A DNA stretch of 64,000 bases from Rapana venosa (GCA_028751875.1 CM054162.1:1411086-1475085); one strand, 5' to 3'; positions 10,613 through 21,835 are shown, counted from the first letter of the stretch. A program made the numbers and translations. Notes: generated from the sequence alone by a model not told the origin.

Positions 10613-10970
10613 AAGGTGTCCGGGATGGTTAAGACGTTCGCCTGATACACAAGTAAACCATGAGGTTTGTGGTCTTCGATTCCCAGCTCGCCTTTCTTCC
10701 CATTTTTGACAAAACCTCGAACCTGAATGTCAAGTCGATCGGAATGAACAAGAACACCGAGGCCCCCGTGTTCGAAACGCATGCAGAACATCTTGCGCAC
10801 ACGTTGAAATCGTGTTCCGCTTTTCAGAAGAGTAGGCCATTGTGTGCCGTGGAAAACAGAAACAAAATTGATACAAACCTGGCATACACACGGGACTGGA
10901 TGTAAAAAAGGCACATGAGTGCTTATTCCCATTATCCATCCGATATAAAAGAAAAAATAATACATAAACG
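10613..10970 (+). mobile_element. tRNA-derived SINE with variant head
   Basis: The head is tRNA-like with an A box (GATGGTTAAGACG, 10,624-10,636) and a B box (GGTCTTCGATTCC, 10,671-10,683), unlike the head at 19,381. From about 10,755 the body carries the same words as the other family members: ACCGAGGCC, CTTGCGCACACGTTGAAATC, TTTTCAGAAGAGTAGGCCAT, ACGGGACTGGATGTAAAAAA and the TTATTCCCATTATCC tail. It is therefore a composite of a different tRNA head on the shared body and tail. Confidence 0.8.
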
Positions 10971-10971
10971 A

Positions 10972-11033
<62 letters not shown>

Positions 11034-11078
11034 TAATAAATAAAAAAATAATAAAAATAATAATAATAATGTATGCAA
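10971..11078. repeat. AAT microsatellite at SINE tail
   Basis: Uninterrupted TAA units followed by imperfect AAT-rich sequence, directly attached to the 3' end of the preceding SINE. Confidence 0.95.
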
Positions 11079-11274
11079 TAGAAGATAGGCAATATTGTGA
11101 TTTATAAAAATGCATGAAGAATCAATGACAATGAGGATGACGTAATGGTGGTCAGGTCAGGTTAGACCCCTCTGCTACTGGTAACCATGTAACACCCAGA
11201 ACAACCTGCCACATGAGGGAGTAAACCCAACCAAAAAATCCGACCTGGAGAAGGGATGGGCTCCGCCAGTTAAT

Positions 11275-14200
11275 TGATTTGCCCAAGATACACCAATGAC
11301 AAAGACAGCCAAATTCCATACCGGATCGGTCGTCGCCCCGTTACCAAGGGACCGCGCCTTTCTGTTGCTCATCAGGACAGATGTCGAAAGTATGCTACTG
11401 AAGTAAAACGCAGCAAAAATCGTGCCAGAAACAACACCATCACTGGCACGTGGAATGTACGGACACTAAGAGCTGCAGGCAAAAAGTGGAAGAACTGACA
11501 CATGAGATGTCCAGATATCAATGGCACATCCTAGGGCTCTTCGAAGACAGGTGAAAAACATGGGAGAAACAACGACCCAGGAAGACCACAAATATACTAC
11601 AGTGGAAAACAGGATAATCATGAACACTGGCTTGGGGTTTCTCGTTCACAAAGACCAGTGAACACCGTCCTGACTGTCAGCCTGTGTCCAGCAGACTTAT
11701 TACCATCCGCCTGAAGAGCAACCCCCCCCTTAACATAACTGTAGAACAGGCATACGCCCCTACATCAGACTGCACAGATGAAGCCGTAGAAGAATTTTTA
11801 ATATGACCAGCTTACAAGAGGTACTGATCAAAACACCCAAGAAAGACATCCTCGATGTGCAAGGCGACTGGAACGCCAAGGTAGGTAGAAAGATGCATGG
11901 AAAGACAGGATGGCGTTTTTGGGCCACATTGAATAACCAATCAAATGAAAGAGGCTTGAGAATCCTGGAGTTTGCCAGCAACAACCACCTCCAGCTAGTG
12001 AATACACTTGGCCCACCACAAGAAATCCAGAAAAATGGACATGGCATAGCCAAATGGAGAACATCACAACCAAATAGATTACAACATGGAGAAAAGACGG
12101 ATTCAGTCTAGCGTTAACATCGAACAGACACGAAGTTTTCCAGAGCAGACATAGGGAAGTGATCAAGAACTTGTGATGATGACTTTCCGACTACGTCTAA
12201 AGAAAAATCCACAAGCGGAACAACAATCAGGATCAAATTTGACCTCGAGAAAGCTGAATGACTCCCAGAGGTATTATAAAATTTTCAAGCAAGGATAGTG
12301 GAAAGTTTGGGGAGCACTCACTGTGATAACACAGACATAGAACACTGACGAAATAGTTTCCAATACAGCGGTGACTGAAACAGCAACGAGCTTCCTTGGC
12401 AAAACGCCGACCATCCAAAAAACCATGGTTCCACCTACCATCCCTACAACTATGCGACAAGCGTAAGAGCTGAAGAAAAAGAAAAATGAAACAAAAGAAA
12501 GAGCAGAAAACAAAATAGGGTCAGTCAACAAAAGAATCAGGAAGTCCATGACGGAGGCAAAAGAGAAATTGGATCGGTGCACAGTGCCAAGACATTAGAA
12601 GAGAAACATCAAGAAAAACAATAGCAAAGAAAGCATATCATCTGGATGAAGACCTGACTACACGAAACAGAGAAAAGTATAACAATCCAAGACAAAATGG
12701 TAAGTGTCTCAACTGACGACCAGGATATTCTGAACATATGGACAGAAATAACACTCCGACCTGTATAACTAAGAACCGCAGGAGAATCCAGAAGTCCTTA
12801 AGTACCCCTAAAGCAAAGACACAGACAGTCACCCACTCCTCCGAGAAAGAAGTGGAAACAGCAAGTCAGATCGCTTGAAAAAGGGGAAGTCCAGCTGGGC
12901 TGACAACAATCCAGCTGAGTGGTCCAAGCTGGAGGGGAAGCCAATGCGTCAGCGCCCTACTAATAATCCAGCAACAAGATCTGGCAGGACAGGAAAAGTG
13001 GCCAACACCATGGAACGCAGTCACTCAACATCACCCTCCCCAAGAAAGAAATCTACAACTATGCCATAATAACCGCACAAATAGCCTCCTATGTCACCGC
13101 AAGCAAGGTTCATGCTGCCATATAATATTGAATAGAGACTGAAGCCACAGCAGATGACCATCATTGCTGAGGAACAAGCAGGTTTCAGCAGCAGGGCGCA
13201 GCACAACTAACAGATATTGCAACCTCAGAATACATGAGGGAGCGGTACCTTCAACATCAACAAGACCTTAACCATATTTATCGATTTTAAGAAGGCATTT
13301 GACAGGGTGTGGCCTGCAGCTTTGTGGGCCAACACATGAATTTGTACAAGCATCAAACGCAAACTTGATCAGAGTCAATCAAACAGCTGTACAGCGATGC
13401 CACCAGTGGGGCGTGTACTACAACAACAACATAGGAGAATGTTTTCGAACAACAGTTGGAGTAAGGCAGGGCTGTCTACACTCACACCCACTCTATTTCA
13501 ACATCATCCTTGAGAGAAACATGGGCTGATGCACTGGAACTACATGAAGGATCAGTCAGCATTGGTGGCAGAACGATCACAAAACCTCCGCCTTCGCAGA
13601 TGACACTTGGTAGATAGGAAAAAGCAGTATCAGAAAAAGTCGTTGCCAGCCTAACAGAACACTTGGATAAGGCCATCCAAAACATACGGCATGAAATCAG
13701 TGCAGAGAAGACCAAGACAGAAGACAAATAACACCAACGCATTAGCACGGGAAATCAGGGTTTAATGACCAAGCAGGAAAACTGTTTCCAAAGCTCAAGT
13801 CACCTGGGAGCCATTGTATCCGACCAGGGATCCAAGCCAGAAGTAGTATGCAGGACTGCACAGACAATAACAGCTATGTCAAAACTAAACACCATCTGGA
13901 GAGACAAGAAAATATATCACTTAACTCCAAGATCAGACTAATTCGCTCCTTGTCATATCCATATTTCAGTAAGCCTGTGCATCATGGACCCTGACTGCAG
14001 AATTGGAGAGAAGTACAGGCAGTGGAGATGAGATGCTTTCCGATAATCCTTGGCATCTCCTAAAAGACCACATAAGCAACGAAAGCGTGCATAACAGAAT
14101 CCAGCAAACCATTTGACCCTAATGAGAACCTTCTAACGATCTGAAAAAGCGAAAAGCATCAGTGGTAAGGGCATGTCACAAGATCCCAAGGAATACAAAG

Positions 14201-14420
14201 ACAGTTTGCAAGGCCAGTCCCAAGGAGAAGAAGAAAGGAGGCAGACCAAGGTAAGATCAGGAGGATACCAACCAGTGAAAGACAGGCCTAGAACCGGCAC
14301 AAAACCCTGAGAAAGGCAGAACAAGAGAGGAAGGAGGGCACTGGTTCTGAGTCTTTGAGGGTGCCCCCACGGTCCTTCATGACTATTGGAACAGAATCTT
14401 GTATAGCAACAACTCAAAGC
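11275..14420 (+). mobile_element. Decayed RTE-like LINE, nearly full length
   Basis: Element of about 3.1 kb on the plus strand. The endonuclease start reads GTWNVRTLRAAGK at about 11,444-11,485, and the APE-type motif DVQGDWNAKVG at about 11,851-11,886, followed by ERGLRILEFASNNHLQLVNT. RT motif A reads IFIDFKKAFDRVW (about 13,275-13,312), motif B TTVGVRQGC (about 13,450-13,478), and motif C FADD survives at 13,593-13,604 but one extra C puts it in another frame. The C-terminal part has KIRLIRS, AVEMRCF and LRKAEQE. Many frameshifts and stops make it non-functional. Families of this kind are often mis-annotated as craniofacial development protein 2-like. The sequence 11,128-11,275 may be its 5'UTR. 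Confidence 0.9.
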
Positions 14421-15061
14421 GCTCTAAAATAAGGATTCAGCCATATATTAAATTACAGGTGGGGGATTCTAATCTGAGCAGGTCGTCTTTGGATTTTATT
14501 CTTAGTGCTCAAATAGACAAAGCTGAGTTCAGTGTTCCAAGATGCTGTCTGTGTGGTGATCTGATTCAAAAACATGTTCTTTTAATGGCATACTGGTTTC
14601 GCGTGAAAAGATTTGACTTACAACACATTAAGTATACATTTTTATTTAGTTTCCTTGAATTTGTATTTGTTATATTGTGGTTTTGTTTGGGGTTTCGTGC
14701 TTGTTTGTTTGTTGTGAAATTAAGTGTTTATTAGTTTAATTTGTCTCCGAGTCAAACAACTCTAATCAACGCACTGCATTTATTATGTTAATTGTTGATA
14801 CTGTTGTAGTTGCTCTTCCTGCTCTTCTTCCTCTCACATCGTTATTTTTTGTGCTTCTGCAATTTTCTTTTCAATAACAGTTTATGTTTCATGCATTGAA
14901 CGATAATGGAATATTGATATTATAACAAACCCAATCCCACACATAACCCATTTGTTATAATCTCCAAAGGAACTATTGAAGAATGAGAAAAGAAAACTAC
15001 GCATAAAGCAAAACATTTCATGTGACGAAATATTTATGTGATTACTATCATGTAATGAACG
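14421..15061. other. AT-rich spacer, nothing recognised
   Basis: AT- and T-rich sequence downstream of the RTE element. An open frame at 14,399-14,734 has no recognisable motif. Confidence 0.4.
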
Positions 15062-15358
15062 TACGGACAGCTCAGAGTCGGAGCGGCTGCTTTCCCCCAG
15101 CCAAGTTAAGCATCGTCGTGAGAGCGTGGTTACCAGTAGGATGGGTGACCGTTTTGCGCGCCCTGGCATCAGTACTAGTCCCCCAGATCACCCAGTTTGT
15201 AAATGGTACCCGCCCCTCAGGTCAGGAAAGTAAAGCAGCGAGGAGAGGAGATGGGCGCCGCCCAGAATAAGCTGTGTCCCTAGATAAGTGAGGTCTCTGA
15301 CGGGCCTCCGCCCCCCTACGACCTTATAGGTTATGAGACCCTTTACCTTTACCTTACC
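15062..15358 (+). mobile_element. SINE with tRNA-like start and 5S-like promoter
   Basis: Starts with ACAGCTCAGAGTCGGAGCGG, a decayed tRNA D-arm (A box) sequence. The CAAGTTAAGCA and GGTTACCAGTAGGATGGGTG blocks correspond in order to box A and box C of animal 5S rRNA. The body has TCACCCAGTTTGTAAATGG, GTAAAGCAGCGAGGAGAGGA, GATGGGCGCCGCCC, AGTGAGGTCTCTGACGG and ends in TTTACCTTTACCTTACC. The same family occurs at 20,075, 30,530, 40,270, 54,268 and 59,789. Confidence 0.85.
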
Positions 15359-15589
15359 ACATGTAAGAATATTGAACAGGTAAGAAAACAATTCGTTAAA
15401 GTATTGTGTTTTGTTGATGTTTGTGTTTTAGTTAGAGCATTGGACTTGCTAGTTTGTTTGGGTATTTTAGTAGCTAAGCCCAACTTCCAGGTAATGCTTG
15501 ATGCTATTTTAAAAACATTCCTTTCGAACTAAAAATTTATTAAGGTAATGTAATTATACATGCAACAAACACAAAGGGCGAGTAACTCC

Positions 15590-15680
15590 TCTCTACTCTC
15601 TCTCTCTCTCTCTCCTATCTCTCCTCCCCTCTCTCTCATCTCTCGTCTCTCTCCTACTCTCTCTCACACTCCTTTTATAG
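15590..15680. repeat. CT-rich microsatellite
   Basis: CTCTCT tract with interruptions. Confidence 0.9.
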
Positions 15681-15856
15681 TTGTTGTGTCTTCTAATAAA
15701 GGGCATTTTCATAGTTCAATTTTCAATATTATTTTGGGCGTGTTTTGACTGTACTTGAGCCAGTGAATGTCCTATTTTCAATAACTATTATTACGTGTAA
15801 CACAATGTGTACTTTTTCTTCAATATGAAGGTGTTTCAAATTTTATGATCTATAGA

Positions 15857-15958
15857 GTTTCTCTCTCTCTCTCTCTCTCTCCCTCTCTCTCTCTCTTCTC
15901 ATCTCTCTCTACAACTCTCCTCTCTCTCCTCGTCTCTCACGCTATCTCTCTGTGTTTG
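15857..15958. repeat. CT-rich microsatellite
   Basis: A second CTCTCT tract with ATCTCT and CGTCTC interruptions. Confidence 0.9.
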
Positions 15959-16322
15959 TTATGCTTGTAGTTGTTGTATTGTTGTTTGTTGATTTGTTTG
16001 AGTTTTTTTGTTGTCTGTTTTTTTGTTTTGGTGTATGTGTGTGTGTTGGTGTGGGAGGGGGGCTTGGACGGTGTTTGTATTTTTGTGTTTTTTTTTCTCT
16101 CATTTGTTAATTGTTTTTTCTTGTTTTCTTTGTTGGTTTGTTTGGATCGGGATGATTCTTTTTTTCTTTTTTTTTTTCTTTTTTTTGGGGGAGGGGGGTG
16201 TTCCTGAAGGTTTATCTTTTGTTTCTTGTCTAAGGTAATGTGTTTGTTTGTTTGTTTGTTTTCTCTCTCACTAATTCCTCTTTGTCTCTTTTTATTTTTT
16301 AAAGTGTTATTCTTTGCTTCTA
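15959..16322. other. T/G-rich low-complexity stretch
   Basis: T- and TG-rich sequence with homopolymer T runs and a GTTT repeat, ending where the second duplication copy begins. Phe/Val/Cys-rich open frames are artefacts. Confidence 0.7.
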
Positions 16323-16636
16323 CTGTTTGGAAGTATGAGTACTGAGATTCATTATTAATATGTGACCCTAACGGGGCGGGGACTGAATGTAAAAAAGCAC
16401 ATGAGTAATATTCATTATCCTGGAAAAAAAAAGAATTTATGTCTCAATTACTGACAATGTATAGAATTTCTTTTTATGACTTTATGTGGGTTTCCCTCCC
16501 TCTTTATTGTGAGAGTGCTGGGTATTGCACTTATTTTTTATTATCAATGACATTCAAATTTGTATGATAATAATTAAAAAGTGTAGGTGATTGATCGTGT
16601 GCTCTGTGACTATTATATAGATTAGTATATCCCTGA

Positions 16637-16713
<77 letters not shown>

Positions 16714-16720
16714 CACACAC
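16637..16720. repeat. CA dinucleotide microsatellite
   Basis: Identical in length and interruption to 315-398. Confidence 0.97.
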
Positions 16721-17125
16721 TCACATCACTCCACATTCTCTCCCCCCCCTCAATGACTGTATAGGTTTAGATTTCATCTTTTCTTTTGTTTTTCTTGTTT
16801 TTATTGTGTGAATATTGGGTATGAGTTATTTCATTATCAAATAAAAAAAAATCATATGATTTGAAACCAGTATAATCAAAAAAATGAGTGTTGCATGGTG
16901 AACGTGGTACTGATTAGGGAATTATATATTGGATTAATATCTTTGAAATACACACACAACACTCTGTCTCTGGTCTCTGTCACCTGCTCTCGTCTCTCTC
17001 ACCTTTATATTTTGCTTATAGTTATGGTGATCCTGAAGAAGTGGAATCATATTATATATTATCAATACTTATTGGACTTGTCCTGACGTACAATAAGGTC
17101 TTAATAGTGCCCAATTTCAAATATC

Positions 17126-17927
17126 TTATTGTTATATCCTAGGTTCATTATTGACAACACACTCTCTATGCAAAAATTCATCACCCAGACCAGGACAGGG
17201 TCCGTGCTTCTAACAAATTACGGCCGTATTAATGCAATTCGAAAGTACCTGTCACAGACGCAACATCAAAACTCGTGCATCTCTCATCCATTTACGTCTG
17301 GACTATTGCAATTCTCTGTTGGCTAGGTCTGGCCAGCATCATCTATCCACGTCCCTTCCAACGTATTCAAAACTCGCAGCTCGACTAGTCCTCAGAAAGA
17401 AAAACATCTGAGCACATTACCCCTCTCTTGCGATCTCTCCACTGGCTGCCTGTGCCACAAAGAAATAACTATAAGATCAGTACCCTCTGTTACAAATGTC
17501 TCCACAAAACAGCACCCTCCCTACCATCTGTGAATGTCTCCACTGTACAAACCCCTTCTCGTTCCCCTTCGCTCTGCAGCATGATTCCTTGTGCTATACA
17601 AATACCTAGATTCACGCCAGTCCACGTTGGCCGCGCGCTTTCACTTTTCTGGTCCCACATCGATTTGGAATGGCCTCCCTATCTCCTTTACGCCAAAAAC
17701 CTTCTGTGGACACTTTTAAATCTGGCCTCAAGACAACATTTGTTTTCAAACCTAAGAATTTCCTCCTCCTGTTTTCATTTCATAGCTAATCCCGGCTTTT
17801 CAACAGCCAAAGATTCCATCACCTTGCAAAGTGTATCACCTGAGTGTGTGTGTGTGAGTGAGTGGTGTGTGTGTCGTTTGCATTTGGACTTGTTAGAACT
17901 AATATACTTGAGTGTGTTTTTTTAGGG
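17126..17927 (+). mobile_element. CR1/L2-like LINE 3' ORF remnant (copy 2)
   Basis: Exact duplicate of 804-1,605, with the same [10 protein letters not shown] motif and the same frameshifts. It adds no independent evidence for the element because it belongs to the duplicated block. Confidence 0.85.
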
Positions 17928-18740
17928 TTTCTTTTATTATGCTTGCTTTAGGGGGGGTTGTTGATGGGTCTATTTTGAAAAAAGGATATATCCTTTCCCC
18001 ATTTTCAACTGAGGACTGTATACATTGTTAGGTATAATTAAGGGTGTATCCCAAGCGGCGCGGACTGGATGTAAAAAAGCACATGACTGTTTTATTATTA
18101 TCCTCGAAATAAAAGAATTTGTCCATTTCATTGTCTCCTCTCTGCCTTTCCATTATCCTGGAAAAAAGAATTGTCAATTTCTGTATGATCTATTGACAAT
18201 AGTGTCATCTCGTTTTTTCTCTTTTTCTCTGCGTCCCCTGTGTTCTGGTCTGTATCTAGTTTTTATTCATAGAGTTTGATTATACTAATCAGGTTTTTAA
18301 ATCTTCATTTATTATAGTTAAAATGTTTATTACAGCTTGGTTTTGAATTTTGTGTTCAGAGCATGATGTGAACAAGACACCCTAGCTTATCCATCACTCT
18401 CAATCAACTAGTTTTGAGTCAGTTCTCTCTGGCTGAACCACCGTTCAATAACCATAATCATATCTACCTCAGACTATCCAACAAACACCCGTTTCCTTAA
18501 CAAATACTTCTGCATACTCATTTTCAAGAAACAAGGTGACCGAATTCTTTAGAGGGAGTTTGTTGTGGTGTGTGTGTGTATGCATCAGATCTCAGCATAA
18601 AGCCTTATCCAGATTGTTTGCAAAGGAAAAAAAGAGTTAAAAGCAATGTTATCCAATCTGGGTAAAATCCCTAAAGGAAATGTATTGGAGGACACAGGTT
18701 TTCCCACAACACTTGAATGACTAGAATATCATGGAGTAGT

Positions 18741-18741
18741 G

Positions 18742-18773
<32 letters not shown>

Positions 18774-19185
18774 TGTGTTGTGGTGTGTGGTGTGGTGTGT
18801 GTGTGTGTGTGTGTTTATTCATTTTATCTAGTTTACCCTCATTTCAATATCAAGATAATGGAATAAGCACGTATATGCTTTTTTTTACATCCAATCCCGT
18901 GTGGTATGTGATTTTATAAATTAATGTTTTATCAGTTCCCACCGACACAACAATGCCTACAATGTGTGTGTGTGTGTCTGTGTGTCTGTGTGAGGTGTGT
19001 GTGTGTGTGTGGTGGTGTGTGTGTGTGTGTGTGTCTGTGTGTGTGTGTCTGTGTGGTGTACTATGGGGATTTCTGTTAGAGCAGAACTTGAAAATCGTGA
19101 AACAAATTCCAGGGTTTTGGTTTTTTTTTTTTTTTTTGGTTTTTTTGGTGTGTGTGTGTGTGTTGTGTGTGTGTGTGTGGGGTTT
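18741..19185. repeat. TG microsatellite cluster with poly-T
   Basis: TG tracts at 18,741-18,812, 18,962-19,060 and 19,149-19,180, interrupted by the SINE fragment and by a long T run near 19,121-19,137. Confidence 0.85.
18845..18962 (-). mobile_element. SINE fragment, minus strand (copy 2)
   Basis: Counterpart of 2,523-2,635 within the duplication, with the same truncation at a TG microsatellite. Confidence 0.7.
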
Positions 19186-19341
19186 GTTTTTTTACTTACA
19201 AATATTTTTGGGTGGTCTGTTGGTTAGGTTGTTTTTTTCTGTCTGTCAACCTGTCGGGTTGTCCCTAAAAAAGCTATTATTTTTATTATCTCTTTCTCTC
19301 TCACTCTCTCTCTCCCCATCTCTCTCATCTCATTCCCCTCT

Positions 19342-19373
<32 letters not shown>

Positions 19374-19380
19374 CTCTGGT

Positions 19381-19680
19381 AAGGGATGTAGCCTTGTGGT
19401 AAGAACATTGCACTCGCAATCTGACGACCCGGGTTCGAATCCCGTTCAAGGGGATTTTACCCTGCAGTTAGCATCAGTACAGACTCCACTCTCCCCAAAG
19501 TCCTTTGGATGAGACTATAAACCGAGGTCTCATGTGCAAGCACGCGCAGAATAGCTTGCGCACACGTTAAATCCTGTTCAGCTTTTCCAAAGAGAAGGCC
19601 ATTGGTGGAAACAGATGTCATGAGTGTTTATTCCATTATCCTCAATAAAAAAAAGGGAAAAATTTTAAACAATAATAATT
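19381..19680 (+). mobile_element. Complete tRNA-derived SINE (family A)
   Basis: Full-length copy. The head resembles a tRNA of the alanine type: A box in GATGTAGCCTTGTGGTAAG (19,385-19,403) and B box GGGTTCGAATCCC (19,431-19,443). The body follows with CAAGGGGATTTTACCCTGCA, GACTCCACTCTCCCCAAAG, GATGAGACTATAAACCGAGG and CTTGCGCACACGTTAAATCC. The tail has CATGAGTGTTTATTCCATTA and an A-rich end. A separate tRNA gene is unlikely because no 3' acceptor strand or terminator follows the B box. It sits directly after a CT tract that ends the duplication. Confidence 0.9.
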
Positions 19681-19689
19681 TAAATCATT

Positions 19690-19758
19690 TTCTACTCTCC
19701 CCCTCTCTCTCCCCTCTCTCTCTCTCCTCTCTCTCTTCCTCTCTCTTCTCTCCTATTA
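19690..19758. repeat. CT-rich microsatellite
   Basis: CTCTCT tract with CCC and TTCC interruptions. Confidence 0.9.
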
Positions 19759-20074
19759 ACACAAAACAAGCTTATCAGATTACACGTATCATTGTCAGAC
19801 CACTATGATGTTTTGCTCGAGGCCCCACCCCCTTCCCCAGTGCTATTGCACACTGGTCATCCGCCACCACCCTACACACTTTTAGCGGGGGACACACTAT
19901 CAGGGGGTAACCACCCTGAACGTTATCCAGCTAAAAGGGAGGTGACTTGCATGATGAGTAAACCTACAAGAGAGACTGCACTCCCCTTGTGTGACCTCAC
20001 ATGACCTTTGCTTCCTGCTTTCAGAGGAGGCATGAGGATTGACCAGTTGACCTCCTTTGGGAAAGACAGTGATT
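19759..20074. other. Unique spacer, nothing recognised
   Basis: GC-moderate sequence between two SINEs. An open frame at 19,792-20,004 has no recognisable family signature. Confidence 0.4.
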
Positions 20075-20370
20075 GGACAGGATAGCTCAGTGGTCAGAGC
20101 ACTCGCTTTCCCCCAGCCAAGTTAAGCAGCATCCAGTGTGGTTACCAGTTTGATGGGTGACCGTTTCCAGGCCTTGACTTAAGCACAGTCCCCCAGTTCA
20201 CCCAGCTGTTAATGAGCATCTGCCTCTTTAGGGTCAGGAAAGGTAAAGCAGCGAGGGAGAGGAGATGGGCACCGCCCTCAATATGCTGGCCCCTAGAGAA
20301 GTGAGGTCTCTGACGCCTCGCTCCCCTACTACCTTAAATGTTATGGGGCACCTTTACCTTTTACCTTTTA
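20075..20370 (+). mobile_element. SINE with tRNA-like start and 5S-like promoter
   Basis: The best plus-strand copy. The 5' end reads GATAGCTCAGTGGTCAGAGC, a tRNA D-arm with A box. From 20,119 a 45-nt stretch from AAGTTAAGCAG to GATGGGTGACCG aligns without gaps to the box A-to-box C part of animal 5S rRNA, with about 33 of 45 matches by my count against the 5S sequence I know. The body then has TTCACCCAGCTGTTAATGAG, GTAAAGCAGCGAGGGAGAGG and GCTGGCCCCTAGAGAAGTGA, and ends in ACCTTTTACCTTTTA. No B-box match is seen. Confidence 0.88.
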
Positions 20371-20650
20371 AGTGACTAGATCTGTGGTTGTACATGGAGC
20401 GCAGTGCCCTAACAAGCTTTTTTCTGCTTTTGTCATTGCAATGCACATCCAGCTTTAGTGGTTGTTGACCTCTTTCTGTACCTACCTACCTGCCTGTCTC
20501 CATGTCTATAGTTTTTTTTAGTTTGTGACTATTTTCGTTGGTCTGCTGGTTTGCTTTTTTCCGTGTGCATGGTTGTTATTGTTCTCTGTGCATGTCTGGT
20601 AATTCAAAATAATCCAAACGCCATGTATGTATACACAAGCACAAAATGCT
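20371..20650. other. Unique spacer, nothing recognised
   Basis: No coding, RNA or repeat signature supported. Confidence 0.35.
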
Positions 20651-20654
20651 GATA

Positions 20655-20800
20655 GACTCTGTTTTTGTCTGTCTGCCGGTCTGTCTGTCTGTCTGTCGGT
20701 CGGTCTGTCTGTCTGTCTGTCTGTCTATGTCTCTCTATCTCCTTTCTATCTCATTCTCTCTCTCTGTCTGTCTCTCTCTCTCCATCTCTCTCGATTATCG
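20655..20800. repeat. TCTG/CT microsatellite
   Basis: CTGTCTGT tract passing into CTCTCT. Confidence 0.92.
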
Positions 20801-20899
20801 TAGCCATACCCTATCCCCTGCAGAACGTTAGAGCACAAATGGTAATGCAAAACATACTGACCTCTAGGCTTTTAGGGCAACACACTGTCTCCGCAATAA

Positions 20900-20934
<35 letters not shown>

Positions 20935-20955
20935 ACACACACACAACACACCAAA
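20900..20955. repeat. CA microsatellite
   Basis: CA tract with AACAACAC interruptions at its right end, followed by an A-rich stretch. Confidence 0.92.
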
Positions 20956-21079
20956 AAAAGAAAAAAAAACTTCAATAACAACAAACGAAAACCCCACCCG
21001 ACCACCGACCCAAATAAAATTTGAGAGGACATATGCATGAGAACAACAAAACAGGAGTCCCTTTGACCCACCTGCCTTT

Positions 21080-21260
21080 TGCCCTATATAAATTTTAATT
21101 TATATATCATAATTATATAAAAACAATCCTTGAATGCCCGGGAATTTGGGTATAATAATATGTAATATTATATAATTTTATATATAATATAAAATATATA
21201 TATATATATATTATATATAATATATATTAATATATATATATAAAAGTATCCCAATAATTC
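21080..21260. repeat. AT-rich TA tract
   Basis: Dense TA and ATA repeats with many self-complementary words. Confidence 0.85.
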
Positions 21261-21269
21261 CCGGGAAAT

Positions 21270-21560
21270 TTTGTTTTAGGAATTCTCTATTTTCTATTCC
21301 CTCTTTGTTTCTGCCTTTTCCTTTCTTCCTGTCCCATCCCTTTTGATGTTCCCGCTCTCTCAGTACAATTCTTCCCGATTTTTGTTTTCCACAAAGACTT
21401 TATAGATATTAGTTCTCTCCCATGCCGAAGTCTGATGTGCTAGGCTTGACTTGTTAGGTGCTTGACAGCAGCGCAACGCATGTTCCATCACCTGACAGAC
21501 AGCACTGGTTGCTGCCTGAGCTTTCCACAGCGAGGAAGCAGAAGCAGAGGAATCAACGGT
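21270..21560 (+). repeat. Unclassified interspersed repeat (family R), copy 1
   Basis: It shares ordered words with 24,875-25,235: a CCCTC..TGTTTCTGCC block, a T-rich CCTTTC.TTCCTGTC stretch, then CTCCCATGC.GAAGTC.GATG, CTTGACAGCAGCGCAACGCA-like and TTG.TG.CTGAGC.TTC sequence. The left part also matches 63,838-64,000. No promoter, ORF or terminal repeat is visible, so the class is unknown. Strand is arbitrary. Confidence 0.65.
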
Positions 21561-21835
21561 CTGTCAGGACGATGCATGCTACACCTGGCTTCCCTTTCCC
21601 CTGACGTCTGCCAGGCCAGCCATCATCACCTGCCTTAGTCAGGGTCACCTTCCAGCAAACCTGTGCCCCCCCCCCCCATGTACGTGTTGTTTGTCCCGCC
21701 CCCCCCCCCACCCCCAAAAAGACACTAGGATAGTTTTTAAATTTTAATAATTAATTTTTTTTTACATAGGTATTTTAAGAAAGATGCGAAATGCATGTGT
21801 TTTTCCAATGGTTCATTTTATTGTTTCTCTGAATT
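21561..21835. other. Spacer with long C runs
   Basis: Contains C homopolymers near 21,666-21,679 and 21,701-21,709. No gene is seen. It marks the approach to the low-quality region. Confidence 0.45.

Larger units (their letters stand above)
16323..19375. repeat. Segmental duplication, copy 2
   Basis: 16,323-18,419 is identical to 1-2,097. From 18,420 on small differences appear (for example a missing T at 18,420 and a rearranged ACC/CAGA stretch near 18,456-18,490), and the last 300 bp (from about 19,080) become rich in homopolymer changes relative to copy 1. The left boundary is sharp at 16,323, next to a TTCTA sequence. Direct orientation, period 16,322 bp. Confidence 0.95.

Noticed and set aside
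1..19375. LTRs of a giant LTR retrotransposon (two 3-kb direct repeats 13.3 kb apart)
   Set aside because: The repeats contain LINE and SINE debris and microsatellites, not LTR-type sequence. The interior holds an RTE LINE and SINEs, with no gag, integrase, primer binding site or polypurine tract recognised.
19381..19450. A functional tRNA gene
   Set aside because: A and B boxes are good, but no 3' acceptor strand follows and the sequence continues into a SINE body found elsewhere in the window.
20119..20163. A 5S rRNA gene fragment
   Set aside because: Similarity is limited to the promoter region and occurs at the same position in a family of dispersed elements, so it is a SINE promoter and not an rRNA pseudogene by itself.
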